Positions 1 to 8,654 of a DNA stretch of 64,000 bases are shown here, in pieces. The position numbers and the translations under genes were made by a program. Origin of the DNA: CAWHXG01 sp963833235 (lineage in GTDB: Bacteria > Pseudomonadota > Alphaproteobacteria > Rhodobacterales > Rhodobacteraceae); contig CAWHXG010000001.1 of the NCBI GenBank assembly GCA_963833235.1, positions 124,001-188,000 on the forward strand. Reading direction: 5' to 3'. The notes below the pieces were generated by a model. That model made no database searches. It was not told where the DNA came from and was given only the letters and a program-made list of their open reading frames with translations. The number at the start of each line of letters is the position of its first letter. Positions within the stretch are counted from its first letter, which is position 1.

Positions 1-921
1 GGGCACGACGATCTCGGGCGCGTCCTGCATGTCTTCCGGCATGAAGGCCGCGGACCCGTCGATGCCGTTGGCATAGCGTGCGAACGCGCTGATCATAGCG
101 GCGTTCTCGGGCTCCATGATGAAGTTGAGGAAGGTCTTCGCCTCGTCGACGTTCTGCGCATCGGCCAGGATCGCGGCGCTGTCCATCCACACGATGTAGC
201 CTTCCTTCGGATAGCCATAGACCACCTCGGGATTGTTCAGCCGTGCCCGGAAGGTCGAGCCGTTCCAGTTGACGCTGGCCATCACGTCGTCGTTGGAGAG
301 CTTCTCGGTCATCCCGTAATCCATGCTCATCCACTTGGGCTTGGCCGCCACCAGCGCATCGCGCGCCTTCATCAGCATCGCCTTGTCGGTGGTGCACGGC
401 TCCCCGCCGACGTACATCAGCGCCAGGCTGATCACGTCCTGCATCTCGGGCACCACGTTGACCTTGCCCACGAGTTCCTCGGGCGGGTCCATCCAGATCG
501 CGCTGGTATTCACATCGCCGGAATAGGCGGCGGTGTTGACCGCCACGCCCGTCGTGCCCCATTGCCACGGCACCGAATAGCGGCGGCCCGGGTCCCAGTC
601 GACGTCCTGCCACCGCGCGGCCATGTTGCCGAAGTTCGCCATCTCGCTGACGCCAGCATCCAGCAGCAGGCCCTTCTCGAGGTAGATCGGCATGTAGCTG
701 TGGGTCGGCACCACGATGTCGAAGCCGTGGCCCCCCGCCTCGATCTTGGTCAGCGCGGTGGTGTTGCTGTCGTAATCGGTGATCGTCACGTCGATGCCGG
801 TCTCGGCCTCGAACTTCTCGATCAGCTCGGGGCTGGTGTAGTTGCCCCAGTTGTAAATGTTCAGCTCCTGCGCGCCGGCGGCGGCGGGCAGGATCAGAAG
901 CAGCGGAAGAGCGTGGCGCAT
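1..921 (-). CDS. Polyamine-type ABC transporter substrate-binding protein (PotD/PotF-like), C-terminus cut off
   Basis: Reads leftwards from an ATG at 921 and runs off the window edge without a stop, so the C-terminus is missing. The first ~18 residues are a signal peptide (basic start, Leu/Ile-rich core, Ala-Gly-Ala before Gln). The mature start LNIYNWGNYTSPELIEKFE is the hallmark of periplasmic spermidine/putrescine binding proteins, and later stretches (GFDIVVPTHSYMPIYLEKG; PWQWGTTGVAVN) fit the same fold. It should deliver a cationic ligand to the permeases encoded just upstream in the same operon. The true ligand could be a polyamine or another amine or opine, and the operon partners are not standard polyamine genes. 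Confidence 0.93.
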   Translation of the reverse strand, partial: MRHALPLLLILPAAAGAQELNIYNWGNYTSPELIEKFEAETGIDVTITDYDSNTTALTKIEAGGHGFDIVVPTHSYMPIYLEKGLLLDAGVSEMANFGNMAARWQDVDWDPGRRYSVPWQWGTTGVAVNTAAYSGDVNTSAIWMDPPEELVGKVNVVPEMQDVISLALMYVGGEPCTTDKAMLMKARDALVAAKPKWMSMDYGMTEKLSNDDVMASVNWNGSTFRARLNNPEVVYGYPKEGYIVWMDSAAILADAQNVDEAKTFLNFIMEPENAAMISAFARYANGIDGSAAFMPEDMQDAPEIVVP

Positions 922-938
922 GGGTAATCCTTTCGGGG

Positions 939-1742
939 TCAGTCGCGTTTGCGTGTCAGCAGGAAGAAGGCGGTCAGCAGCACGATGGTCAGGGCCAGAA
1001 GCGCCGTCGAGATCGCGTTGACCTCGGGCGTGACCCCGCGGCGCAGCTGGCCCAGCATGTAGGTGGGCAACGTATCCTGCCCGGCGGATTTCACGAACTC
1101 GGTGATGATCACGTCGTCGAGCGAGATGATGAAGGCCAGCATACCGCCCGCCACGATCCCCGGCGCCATCAGCGGCAGGGTGATCCGGCGGAAGGCCTGC
1201 CAGCGCGTCGCGTAGAGGTCGGCCGCCGCCACCTCCAGCGACAGGTCCATCGCATCGAGCCGCGCCTTGATCGGCAGATAGGCGAAGGGCACGCAGAAGG
1301 CCGCATGGGCCAGGATAAGGTAGCCAAGCCCGGTATAGCCGGTGGCCACCTTGACGCCCGCGAACAGGATCAGCAGCGCCACGGCGGTGACGATCTCGGG
1401 CACCATCAGCGGCTGGTTGACCATCACATAGATGAAGGTCTGGCCGCGGAACCTGTCCGTCCGCGTGGTGCCGAGCGCCGCCATGGTCGCTACCAGCGTC
1501 GCGATCCCGGCGGCGCAGGTGGCCAGCACCAGGCTGCGCAGCGTCGCCTCCTGCACGGCCTCGTTCTCCCAGGCGATGGCGTACCATTGCCAAGAAAACC
1601 CGCCCCACACCGCGATGCTCTCGGACCCGTTGAACGAATAGATCACCAGCGTCACGATGGGCGCGTAGAGCATCGCGAAGGTCGCCATCGCCACGGCGGC
1701 GAAGCCGGGCAGGCGCGTGACGGAGAAGGGGCGGCTAGCCAC
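939..1742 (-). CDS. ABC transporter permease, PotC-like
   Basis: 267-residue inner-membrane permease with about six hydrophobic segments. The cytoplasmic EAA-type loop (around DLYATRWQAFRRITLPLMAP) docks the ATPase, followed by the PotC-type stretch FIISLDDVIITEFV. Length and motifs match the second permease of spermidine/putrescine importers. Its start overlaps the end of the PotB-like gene by 8 nt, and it is followed after 17 nt by the binding protein, so the four transporter genes form one transcript. Substrate is inferred from family only. Confidence 0.93.
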   Translation of the reverse strand: MASRPFSVTRLPGFAAVAMATFAMLYAPIVTLVIYSFNGSESIAVWGGFSWQWYAIAWENEAVQEATLRSLVLATCAAGIATLVATMAALGTTRTDRFRGQTFIYVMVNQPLMVPEIVTAVALLILFAGVKVATGYTGLGYLILAHAAFCVPFAYLPIKARLDAMDLSLEVAAADLYATRWQAFRRITLPLMAPGIVAGGMLAFIISLDDVIITEFVKSAGQDTLPTYMLGQLRRGVTPEVNAISTALLALTIVLLTAFFLLTRKRD

Positions 1743-2679
1743 GCTTCGCCCCGCCAGAGGCGCGCACGTAGACCAGCAGCGCCCCCATCACCACGATGAG
1801 CAACAGCATCGACAGCGCCGCGCCCAAGGGCCAGTTGCGCCCCTGCCCGAACTGCAGCTCGATGAAGTTGCCGATCATCATGTTCTTGCCGCCGCCCAGC
1901 ACCCTTGGCGTGACGTAGGCGCCGAGCGAGGGCACGAAGACGAGGATGGAGCCCGCGATCAGCCCTGGGCGCACCAGCGGCAGGATGATCCGCCGCAGCA
2001 CCTGAAGGCGGCTCGCGTAAAGGTCGTATCCCGCCTCCGCCAGCCTGAAGTCCACCCGGTCGATGGCGGCGTAGAGCGGCAGCACCATCAGCGGCAGATA
2101 CACGTAGGCCATCCCGATCAGCACCGCGCCCTCGGTATAGAGGATCTGGATCGGCGTCTCGATCACGCCCATCGAAAGCAGGACGGTGTTCACGATCCCC
2201 TGGTTTCGCAGCACCTCCATGATCGCGAAGGTGCGGATCAGCAGGTTCGTCCAGAAGGGGATCGTGATCAGGAACAGCCACAGCGCCCGCCGGTCGCGCG
2301 GCCGCGTGGCGATGAAGTAGGCGGTGGGAAAACCGAGGGCGATGCAGATCAGCGTCGTCAGCAGCGAGAGCTTCACGGACCGCCAGAAGATCGAGAGATG
2401 CGCGTCGGCCAGCCCCCATTCCTCGGTGAAGATATCGCGGCTGTAGAAGATGCCGCGCCAGGCATCGGTGGTGAAGCGCCATTCGACGCCGGAATAGTCG
2501 CCCGGCTCCAGGAAGCTGTAGATCAGCACGATCAAGAGCGGCCCCGCCGCCCCGCAGACCAGCAGGATCAGCGCCGGGGTCGAGAGCAGCCAGTTCGCCC
2601 GCACCCGCCGCCCGTCGGCGGCGGCTTCAGCCGTTCCGGGGGCCGTTGCCCCTGCGGCGCCGGGCCCTGCGGCAACCAC
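1735..2679 (-). CDS. ABC transporter permease, PotB-like
   Basis: 314-residue inner-membrane permease. After a ~28-residue Ala/Gly-rich cytoplasmic start come a first membrane segment (near LILLVCGAAGPLLIVLIYSF), a large periplasmic loop and the binding-protein-dependent transport core. The EAA loop (EAGYDLYASRLQVLRRIILP) is clear. Pairs with the PotC-like permease to form the channel. It starts 3 nt after the ATPase gene stop, so translation is probably coupled. The first ~20 residues are low complexity, so the true start may be slightly downstream. Confidence 0.93.
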   Translation of the reverse strand: MVAAGPGAAGATAPGTAEAAADGRRVRANWLLSTPALILLVCGAAGPLLIVLIYSFLEPGDYSGVEWRFTTDAWRGIFYSRDIFTEEWGLADAHLSIFWRSVKLSLLTTLICIALGFPTAYFIATRPRDRRALWLFLITIPFWTNLLIRTFAIMEVLRNQGIVNTVLLSMGVIETPIQILYTEGAVLIGMAYVYLPLMVLPLYAAIDRVDFRLAEAGYDLYASRLQVLRRIILPLVRPGLIAGSILVFVPSLGAYVTPRVLGGGKNMMIGNFIELQFGQGRNWPLGAALSMLLLIVVMGALLVYVRASGGAKRG

Positions 2680-2682
2680 GCC

Positions 2683-3810
2683 CTAATCCTCCAGCATCCG
2701 GGCGGCCCCGGGCGAGAAGCCGGCGCGCACCGAGGCGCCGACCTCGGGAACCGGCCCCACGTTGCGCCCGCCGGCCAGCCGCGCGATCAGCTCCGCGCCG
2801 TCCTGCAGCCGCAGGTGGCAGTGGGTGTCCGTGCCGGAATAGACGGTCGCCGCCACGATGGCGGGCAGCCCGCCGGTGCCCAGCCGCACGTCCTCGGGCC
2901 GGACGGCCACCGTCACCGCGCCGTGTCCGGCCGGCGGCCGCCCCGCCACGAGTATCTCGCCGCCCGCCAGCGCCACCTGCGTCATCCCGTCCACCTGCCC
3001 CGCCACATGGCCCGTCAGGAAGTTCGTCTCGCCGATGAACCCGGCCACGAAACGGTTCGCCGGCTGGGTATAGACCTCGCGCGGGCTGCCGATCTGCAGG
3101 ATCCGCCCGCCCGACATCACGCCGATGCGGTCGGACATGGTCAGCGCCTCCTCCTGGTCGTGGGTGACGAAGACGAAGGTGATGCCGGTCTCGGTCTGCA
3201 GCCGCTTCAGCTCGCGCTGCATCTGCTTGCGCAGCTTCAGGTCCAGCGCCGAGAGCGGCTCGTCGAGCAGCAGCACCTTCGGCTGGGGCGCCAGCGCGCG
3301 GGCCAGCGCCACGCGCTGCTGCTGGCCGCCCGAAAGCTGCGAGACCGGCCGCGCCGCGAACTCCTCCATCCGCACCAGCGCCAGCATCTCATGCGCCCGC
3401 GCCTCGGCCTCGCGGCGCTTGCGGCCCAGCATCAGCAGCCCGAAGGCGATGTTCTCCAGCACGCTCAGATGCGGGAAAAGCGCGTAGGACTGGAAGACCG
3501 TGTTCACCGGCCGCCGGTTGGGCGGATCGGCGGTGATGTCCTGACCGTCGAGCCAGATCGCGCCGCCGGTCGGCGTCTCGAACCCCGCGATCAGCCGCAG
3601 AAGCGTGGTCTTGCCGCAGCCGGACGGCCCCAGCAGCGTGAAGAACTCGCCGCGTCGGATGGCTACGTCCACGTCGTCGAGCGCCCGCATTGCAGCCTCG
3701 CCCCGGCCGAAGACCTTGGCCACCCGCCGCGCCTCCACGGCGATCTGCACGGCTTCGGGCGCGGCGGCCATGGCCCGCGGCCCCGGCATGGCAGACCGGC
3801 CGTCAGGCAT
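2683..3810 (-). CDS. ABC transporter ATP-binding protein, PotA-like
   Basis: 375-residue ATPase that powers the adjacent permeases. Visible in order: Walker A (GPSGCGKTT), Q-loop (VFQSYALFPH), ABC signature (LSGGQQQRVALARAL), Walker B (VLLLDEPLSALD), the H-loop His (VTHDQEE), and a C-terminal TOBE regulatory domain (about residues 285-365) as in PotA/MalK types. It overlaps the amidase stop by 8 nt. Met8 and Met14 are alternative starts because the first ~18 residues precede the conserved domain. Confidence 0.94.
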   Translation of the reverse strand: MPDGRSAMPGPRAMAAAPEAVQIAVEARRVAKVFGRGEAAMRALDDVDVAIRRGEFFTLLGPSGCGKTTLLRLIAGFETPTGGAIWLDGQDITADPPNRRPVNTVFQSYALFPHLSVLENIAFGLLMLGRKRREAEARAHEMLALVRMEEFAARPVSQLSGGQQQRVALARALAPQPKVLLLDEPLSALDLKLRKQMQRELKRLQTETGITFVFVTHDQEEALTMSDRIGVMSGGRILQIGSPREVYTQPANRFVAGFIGETNFLTGHVAGQVDGMTQVALAGGEILVAGRPPAGHGAVTVAVRPEDVRLGTGGLPAIVAATVYSGTDTHCHLRLQDGAELIARLAGGRNVGPVPEVGASVRAGFSPGAARMLED

Positions 3811-5347
3811 CGAAGCGGGCGGGCACCGGCGGCGGGCGCCTGTCGAACCAGGGTTGCGCCAGCTCCAGCGCCGCCGAAAGCGCGATCAGCCGCTCGTCGT
3901 GGCCGAAGGGCGCCGCAAGCTGCACGCCGATGGGCAGGCCGTCGCCCGACCAGTAAAGCGGCAACGAGATCGCCGGCTGCCCCGTGGCATTGAACGCCGC
4001 CGTGAAGGGCGAATACTCGAACACGCCCCCCGGCCCCATCCGGTAGGCCTCGAAATCCTCCCGGTCGTGGGTGAAGCGCCCGATCTTCGCCGGCGGCTCC
4101 GCCAGCGTCGGGGTCAGCAGCACGTCCCAGCCGGCGAACCACGCGGCCATCTGCCGGCCATAGCGGTGCACCTGCCCGATCGCTTCCAGATAGTCGGCGC
4201 CGCTCAGCCGCCGTGCATATTCCATCGCCCCACGGGTGACGCCCTCCACCTCGTCCTCGCCCAGGGGCTGGCCTCTGGCCGCGACCGCCTTGTCCACCGC
4301 CAGCGCCGTGCCGCAGGCGACGATCCGGGTCCACGCGGCCATCATCGCCTCGGTGTCCACGCCTTCGTCCGGGCCGGGGCGCGCGGCCACCACCTCGTGC
4401 CCCATCGCATCCAGCAGCTTCGCGACCGCCTCCACCGCGTCGCGGCACTCGGGCGCCACCGCCCCGCCCGTCAGCGTGGTGTCGCACACCGCCACGCGCA
4501 GGCAGCCCGGCGGCCGCTGCATCGCCTCCAGGTGGGTGCCTGCCATGGGGGGCGCGCAATAGGGGGCGCCGGGCGAATGGCCCATGGTCGCGTCCATCAG
4601 CAGGGCGGTGTCCCGCAGGCTCCGGGTCAGGTAGCCGTCGATCGCCATGCCGCCCCAGCCCTCGCCGGCATAGGGGCCGTCGGGCAGACGCGCGCGGCTG
4701 GCCTTGAAGCCCACCAGCCCGCAGCACGAGGCCGGAATGCGGATCGAGCCGCCGCCGTCCGAGCCATGCGCCGCCGGCACGATCCCCGCCGCCACCGCGG
4801 CACCCGCCCCGCCCGAGGATCCGCCGGGCGAGCGCGTCAGATCCCACGGGTTGCGGGTCGGCCCGCCATAGACGGCCGCTTCCGTGACCGGCCCGATGGC
4901 GCCCTCCGGCGAGGTGGTGCGCGCAAAGCTCACCAGCCCCGCGGCGGCCAGGCGGGCATAGATGTAGCTGTCGCGCTCGTAGCGCTCGCCGGCATGCAGC
5001 CGCGATCCGCTATGGGCCGGAAAGTCCACCGCCTCGGCGCCCACGTCCTTCAGCAGGAACGGCACGCCGGTCAGCGGCCCCTGCGGCAAGCCATCCGCGA
5101 TCATCCCCCGCGCCACCGCCTCCTGTGGCAGCACCACGGCGTTCAGCGCGCCGTTGACCTCGGCCACCCGCGCCAGCGCCGCCTCCAGCAGCGCCTCGGG
5201 CGTCGCCTCGCGGCTGGCCACCATCGCCGCCAGTGCGGTCGCGTCATGATCCTGATATCGAAATGCGATGGCGCGATCCCCCGGCAGCCGACCCTTTCGG
5301 CATCGAACGGCACGCCGCGCGCCAATGCAAGGGCAAGCCCGGCCCAA
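3803..5347 (-). CDS. Amidase (amidase-signature family)
   Basis: Cytoplasmic hydrolase of the amidase-signature family with the full Ser-cisSer-Lys triad: Lys in GVPFLLKDVGAEA, the Gly/Ser-rich block SPGGSSGGAGAAVAAG, and the nucleophile region GSDGGGSIRIPASCCGLVGF. As given it has 514 residues, but homology only begins near YQDHDATALAAMVASREATP, so the first ~30 residues (from 5347) may not be translated; no strong Shine-Dalgarno decides the start. It lies between the enolase-like gene and the transporter ATPase, which suggests it hydrolyses the imported compound or a derivative. Substrate unknown. Confidence 0.88.
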   Translation of the reverse strand: MGRACPCIGARRAVRCRKGRLPGDRAIAFRYQDHDATALAAMVASREATPEALLEAALARVAEVNGALNAVVLPQEAVARGMIADGLPQGPLTGVPFLLKDVGAEAVDFPAHSGSRLHAGERYERDSYIYARLAAAGLVSFARTTSPEGAIGPVTEAAVYGGPTRNPWDLTRSPGGSSGGAGAAVAAGIVPAAHGSDGGGSIRIPASCCGLVGFKASRARLPDGPYAGEGWGGMAIDGYLTRSLRDTALLMDATMGHSPGAPYCAPPMAGTHLEAMQRPPGCLRVAVCDTTLTGGAVAPECRDAVEAVAKLLDAMGHEVVAARPGPDEGVDTEAMMAAWTRIVACGTALAVDKAVAARGQPLGEDEVEGVTRGAMEYARRLSGADYLEAIGQVHRYGRQMAAWFAGWDVLLTPTLAEPPAKIGRFTHDREDFEAYRMGPGGVFEYSPFTAAFNATGQPAISLPLYWSGDGLPIGVQLAAPFGHDERLIALSAALELAQPWFDRRPPPVPARFDA

Positions 5348-5383
5348 GCGCCGCCGCGCAGACCGCCATCGGCGCCTCTGCCC

Positions 5384-6697
5384 TCAGGAACGGCGCGCCC
5401 GGCCCCACCACGTATCGGCCAGCGGCGCGCCGCCCGCGAAGGCCCCCGCCCCCGGCGCCTCGGCGATGCGCAGGCACTCGTTCCACTTGGCCATCCGTTC
5501 CGACCGGCTGAACGAGCCGACCTTCAGCTGCCCGGCGCCAAGGCCCACCGCCAGATGGGCGATGCTCACGTCCTCCGTCTCGCCCGACCGGGCGGAGACC
5601 ACGCTGCGCCAGCCCGGCGCCTCGGCGGCCGCCCGGAACGCCGCGATCCCCTCGCTCACGGTGCCCGCCTGGTTGACCTTGATCAGCACCGCGTTGCACC
5701 AGCCGCCATCCGTCGCCTCGCGCACCAGCGCGGCATCGGTCACCAGCGCATCGTCGCCGATGATCTGCACGCGGTCGCCGAAGGCCGCAGTGAAGGCCCG
5801 CAGGCCCGCCATGTCGTCCTCGCCCAGCGGGTCCTCGACCGAGACGATGGGATAGCGGTCGAGCCAGCCCTCCAGCAGCCGGATCATGCCGTCGCTGTCG
5901 AGCGCGCGATCCTCTAGCGCCAGGCGGTAGCGGCCGTACGCGCCGAATTCCGAGGCCGCGACGTCGAGCGAGATCACCACGCGCTCGCCCGGCACCTCGC
6001 CGGCCGCCTCGATGGCCTGCACCAGCGTTTCCAGCGCCGCCTCGTTGCTGTCGAATGCCGGCCACCAGCCGCCCTCGTCGGCAACGCCGGCCAGCCGCCC
6101 CCGCGCCTTCAGGATGTCGCCGGCGGCGAAGTAGATGGCGCTCGTTACCTCCATCGCCTCGTCGAAGCTGGCCGCGCCCGGCACCATCACCATGAAGTCC
6201 TGGATGTCGACGCGGCGGCCGGCATGGGCGCCGCCGCCGAAGATCTGCACCTCCGGCAGGGGCAGGCTGGGCGCGGTTCCGTAAAGGGCTGCCACATGCG
6301 CCCAAAGCGGCAGGTTCGCCGCCGCCGCCCCGGCATGCAGCACCGCCAGCGAGGCGGCCACGGTGGCGTTGCCGCCAAGTGCTGCCTTCAGGGGCGAGGG
6401 ATCGAGCGCCAGGATCGCCGCGTCGGCCCCCGCCTGGTCGCCCGCCGAAAGCCCGACCAGCGCCGGGGCGATCCGCGTGGCGATCCCCTCCAACGCCCGG
6501 CCCACGCCGAGGCCGCGCAGGGCCTCGCCACCGTCGCGCAGGTCCACCGCCTCGCGGGTCCCGCGAGAGGCCCCGGCGGGCGCCATGGCGCGGCCCCACG
6601 CCCCGCCCGCCGTGGTCACCTCGACCTCCACCGTGGGGTGGCCGCGGCTGTCCCACACCCTGCGGCCGCGGACGGCGGCGATCGCATCGTCGCTCAT
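5384..6697 (-). CDS. Enolase paralog with altered active site
   Basis: 437 residues aligning end to end with enolase (phosphopyruvate hydratase, normally about 425-435). Retained: substrate loop Ser44, His158, metal ligands Asp245, Glu288 and Asp315, catalytic Glu208 (DEGG) and Lys340 (LIKVNQAGT), Lys392. Changed: the IQEF glutamate is Asp167 (DIQDFM), and the histidine of the usual SHRSGETED motif is Ala369 (SARSGETED). Both positions touch substrate in true enolases, so this is probably not the glycolytic enzyme but a paralog acting on a related 2-phospho acid (inference). The ATG at 6697 overlaps the kinase stop by 4 nt; a longer open frame upstream is only antisense to neighbours. Confidence 0.9.
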   Translation of the reverse strand: MSDDAIAAVRGRRVWDSRGHPTVEVEVTTAGGAWGRAMAPAGASRGTREAVDLRDGGEALRGLGVGRALEGIATRIAPALVGLSAGDQAGADAAILALDPSPLKAALGGNATVAASLAVLHAGAAAANLPLWAHVAALYGTAPSLPLPEVQIFGGGAHAGRRVDIQDFMVMVPGAASFDEAMEVTSAIYFAAGDILKARGRLAGVADEGGWWPAFDSNEAALETLVQAIEAAGEVPGERVVISLDVAASEFGAYGRYRLALEDRALDSDGMIRLLEGWLDRYPIVSVEDPLGEDDMAGLRAFTAAFGDRVQIIGDDALVTDAALVREATDGGWCNAVLIKVNQAGTVSEGIAAFRAAAEAPGWRSVVSARSGETEDVSIAHLAVGLGAGQLKVGSFSRSERMAKWNECLRIAEAPGAGAFAGGAPLADTWWGRARRS

Positions 6698-7695
6698 CGC
6701 GCCGCGATCTCGCCCGCCACGTGGCCGAGGAACGCCTCGAGCCCCGGCTGCGGCCGCAGGATCAGCGGCGGCGTCAAACCGCGCACGAAGTCGTTCCCCT
6801 CTGCAGTGAAGTATTCCAGCGGCGACTTGCCATCGACCCGCGCCAGCATCAGCGCCGGCAGAAGCGCCATCAGCCGCGTCTCGACCGCCGCCGCGGGCTC
6901 CCAGTCGACCCGGGCCGCGTAGGCCGCCCAGAATGCCCGCGCGAGGCCCAGATACTCCGGCGCCCGGGCGCCGAAATGCACCGCTTTCATCACCAGATGG
7001 TTCATGCAGAACGCCACGTCGAAGACAGGGTCGCCCATGGTCGCGGTTTCCGCGTCGACGAAGACGGGCTGGCCATTCTGCACCATGATATTCTTTGGGC
7101 TGACATCGCCATGGATCAGCGTCGTATCGGCCGCATAGAGAGCCTCCGCCAGGCCGTGCAGCCGGTCCTTCAATGCCGGATACTTGCCCGCCGTGAAAAG
7201 CAGATAGGGCTCGAGCCGCAGCGCATGGAAATCGTCGTGGTTGTCGAAGAAGCCCGGATCGAATTCCTCCCGCGCTCCCGCCGCGTGGAACCGTCCCAGA
7301 ACGTCGCCGACGGCGCGCGCCACCTCGGGCTCGACCCGCCCGTCCAGCAGCGCGGCCTTCCAGAGGTAGACCCCCTCGCCTTCCAGGAAATCCATCGCAA
7401 AGCCGTTCAGGGCCGGGCTGCGGGCGATGGGGCTTGGCACCGCGCCCGCATCCACCCGCGCCGCGGCCCGGATCCACTCGTATTCCGACAGGTTGCGGTC
7501 GACCGGCGCAAACCAGTCTTCCTTGACCTTCAGCTTGTCGAGCGCGAACTTGACCACGATCCGCCGCGCCGGCAGGTCCACCCGCGCGATGTCCGACGAG
7601 ACGCCGCCGGTCAGCGGCACCACGCGCCGCACCTCCGCACGCGTCGCCAGCCCCAGATCGACGACAAGGTCTATGCACCGCGCCTCGAGGTCCAT
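6694..7695 (-). CDS. APH-family small-molecule kinase
   Basis: 333-residue protein of the aminoglycoside-phosphotransferase/choline-kinase fold. The nucleotide-binding lobe includes VVKFAL (Lys49). The catalytic loop LIHGDVSPKNIM carries His195, Asp197 and Asn202, and the metal-binding FVDAETATMGDP carries Asp214. Families with this pattern phosphorylate hydroxyl groups on sugars, amino alcohols or hydroxy acids. Start ATG 7695 overlaps the epimerase stop by one base and its stop overlaps the enolase-like start, so the three are translationally coupled. A plausible role (inference) is to make the phosphorylated substrate of the enolase-like protein. Confidence 0.88.
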   Translation of the reverse strand: MDLEARCIDLVVDLGLATRAEVRRVVPLTGGVSSDIARVDLPARRIVVKFALDKLKVKEDWFAPVDRNLSEYEWIRAAARVDAGAVPSPIARSPALNGFAMDFLEGEGVYLWKAALLDGRVEPEVARAVGDVLGRFHAAGAREEFDPGFFDNHDDFHALRLEPYLLFTAGKYPALKDRLHGLAEALYAADTTLIHGDVSPKNIMVQNGQPVFVDAETATMGDPVFDVAFCMNHLVMKAVHFGARAPEYLGLARAFWAAYAARVDWEPAAAVETRLMALLPALMLARVDGKSPLEYFTAEGNDFVRGLTPPLILRPQPGLEAFLGHVAGEIAAR

Positions 7696-8579
7696 CACGC
7701 GGCGTCCAGTGGCCGCCAGGCAAGCCCCATGCGCAGGCTCAGCCGCTCGCCCGGGGCCAGCACCGCCAGCCCCGGCTGGCCTTCGGCGTTGTGCGCATCC
7801 ACCGCGTGGCTGACCGGCTCGAAACAGAAGAAGTCCGCGTCCTTTTCCGGTGAGTAGACATGCCCGAGGGTCAGCTCCGGGCCGCCCGTCACCGTCACCT
7901 CGATGCCCTGCGCGGGCTGCGCGATCCGCGCCGTGCCGTCCCAGCCGGGAAAGGCGTTGTTGATGAACCCCTCCGGCAGGGGCGCGCCTTGGCGGAAATC
8001 CCACTCCGGACGCGTGTCGATGGCGACCAGCTCGCGCGGCAGGTGATCCTCGTGCTCCTCCCACAGCGCCTCGGCCTGAAACGTCAGCCGCGTCCCGGCC
8101 GACCGCGGAAACCACGGATGGAAGCCGCCGCCGAAGGGCAGCGCCGCGCCGCGGTTGACGATCTCCAGCGTGGCGCTCAGGCCTGCCTCGCCGAGCTCGT
8201 AGACGACCGCCGCGTCATACTCGAAATCGCCCATCCTCCCGGCATGGCGCAGGCGCACCAGCGTCTCGGTGGCGCGCACCTCCTCCCAGACGGCGAAGAA
8301 GCCGTCGCCGTGGATCGGGTAGGGCTCGCCCTCCATGTTCGGCTCCAAAGCGTGGAACTCGCCGTCATGGGTGAACCCGCCGCCCGAGATGCGGTTCGAG
8401 AACGGCACCAGAAGGTTGCAGCCCATGGCCAGCACCCCGCCCTCCGGCCCGGCCCAGGGCCGCAGCACGGGCACAGCGCCACCCCCCGCCTTCGCCTCGG
8501 CCAGGGCGATCCCGCCGCCAAGCGCCGGCACGATCGCCACGCGCCAGCGCGCATCCTCCAGTTCCAGCAACTCGGCCAT
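7695..8579 (-). CDS. Aldose 1-epimerase family protein
   Basis: 294 residues starting at MAELLELEDARW. An in-frame Met 11 codons upstream is less likely because homology begins at LELEDARWRVAIVPALGGG. Galactose-mutarotase-like beta-sandwich signs: NLLVPFSNRI early, the catalytic-type His in GGGFHPWFP and an acidic partner in FFCFEPVSHAVDA near the C-terminus. Likely interconverts anomers of a sugar or sugar derivative in the cytoplasm. It is the first gene of the operon that ends with the polyamine-type transporter; only about 75 bp separate it from the YeiH-type gene upstream, so the promoter is either there or further up. Confidence 0.88.
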   Translation of the reverse strand: MAELLELEDARWRVAIVPALGGGIALAEAKAGGGAVPVLRPWAGPEGGVLAMGCNLLVPFSNRISGGGFTHDGEFHALEPNMEGEPYPIHGDGFFAVWEEVRATETLVRLRHAGRMGDFEYDAAVVYELGEAGLSATLEIVNRGAALPFGGGFHPWFPRSAGTRLTFQAEALWEEHEDHLPRELVAIDTRPEWDFRQGAPLPEGFINNAFPGWDGTARIAQPAQGIEVTVTGGPELTLGHVYSPEKDADFFCFEPVSHAVDAHNAEGQPGLAVLAPGERLSLRMGLAWRPLDAA

Positions 8580-8654
8580 GCGCGCCCCCCCAAAGCATCG
8601 TGCGGTCGGCACCGGTCTAGCACCAAGCCGGCCCTCCGCGCCATATCCGGGCGC

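Noticed and set aside
1717..3993. Very long plus-strand open frame (758 codons) opposite the transporter genes
   Set aside because: It is antisense to three genes with clear motifs, is rich in His/Arg/Gln from GC codon bias, and has no recognisable domain.
5384..7723. A 779-codon continuous minus-strand frame suggesting a kinase-enolase fusion
   Set aside because: Only the last 437 codons are the enolase paralog; the upstream part is the out-of-frame reading of the kinase gene, which has its own intact frame and overlap.
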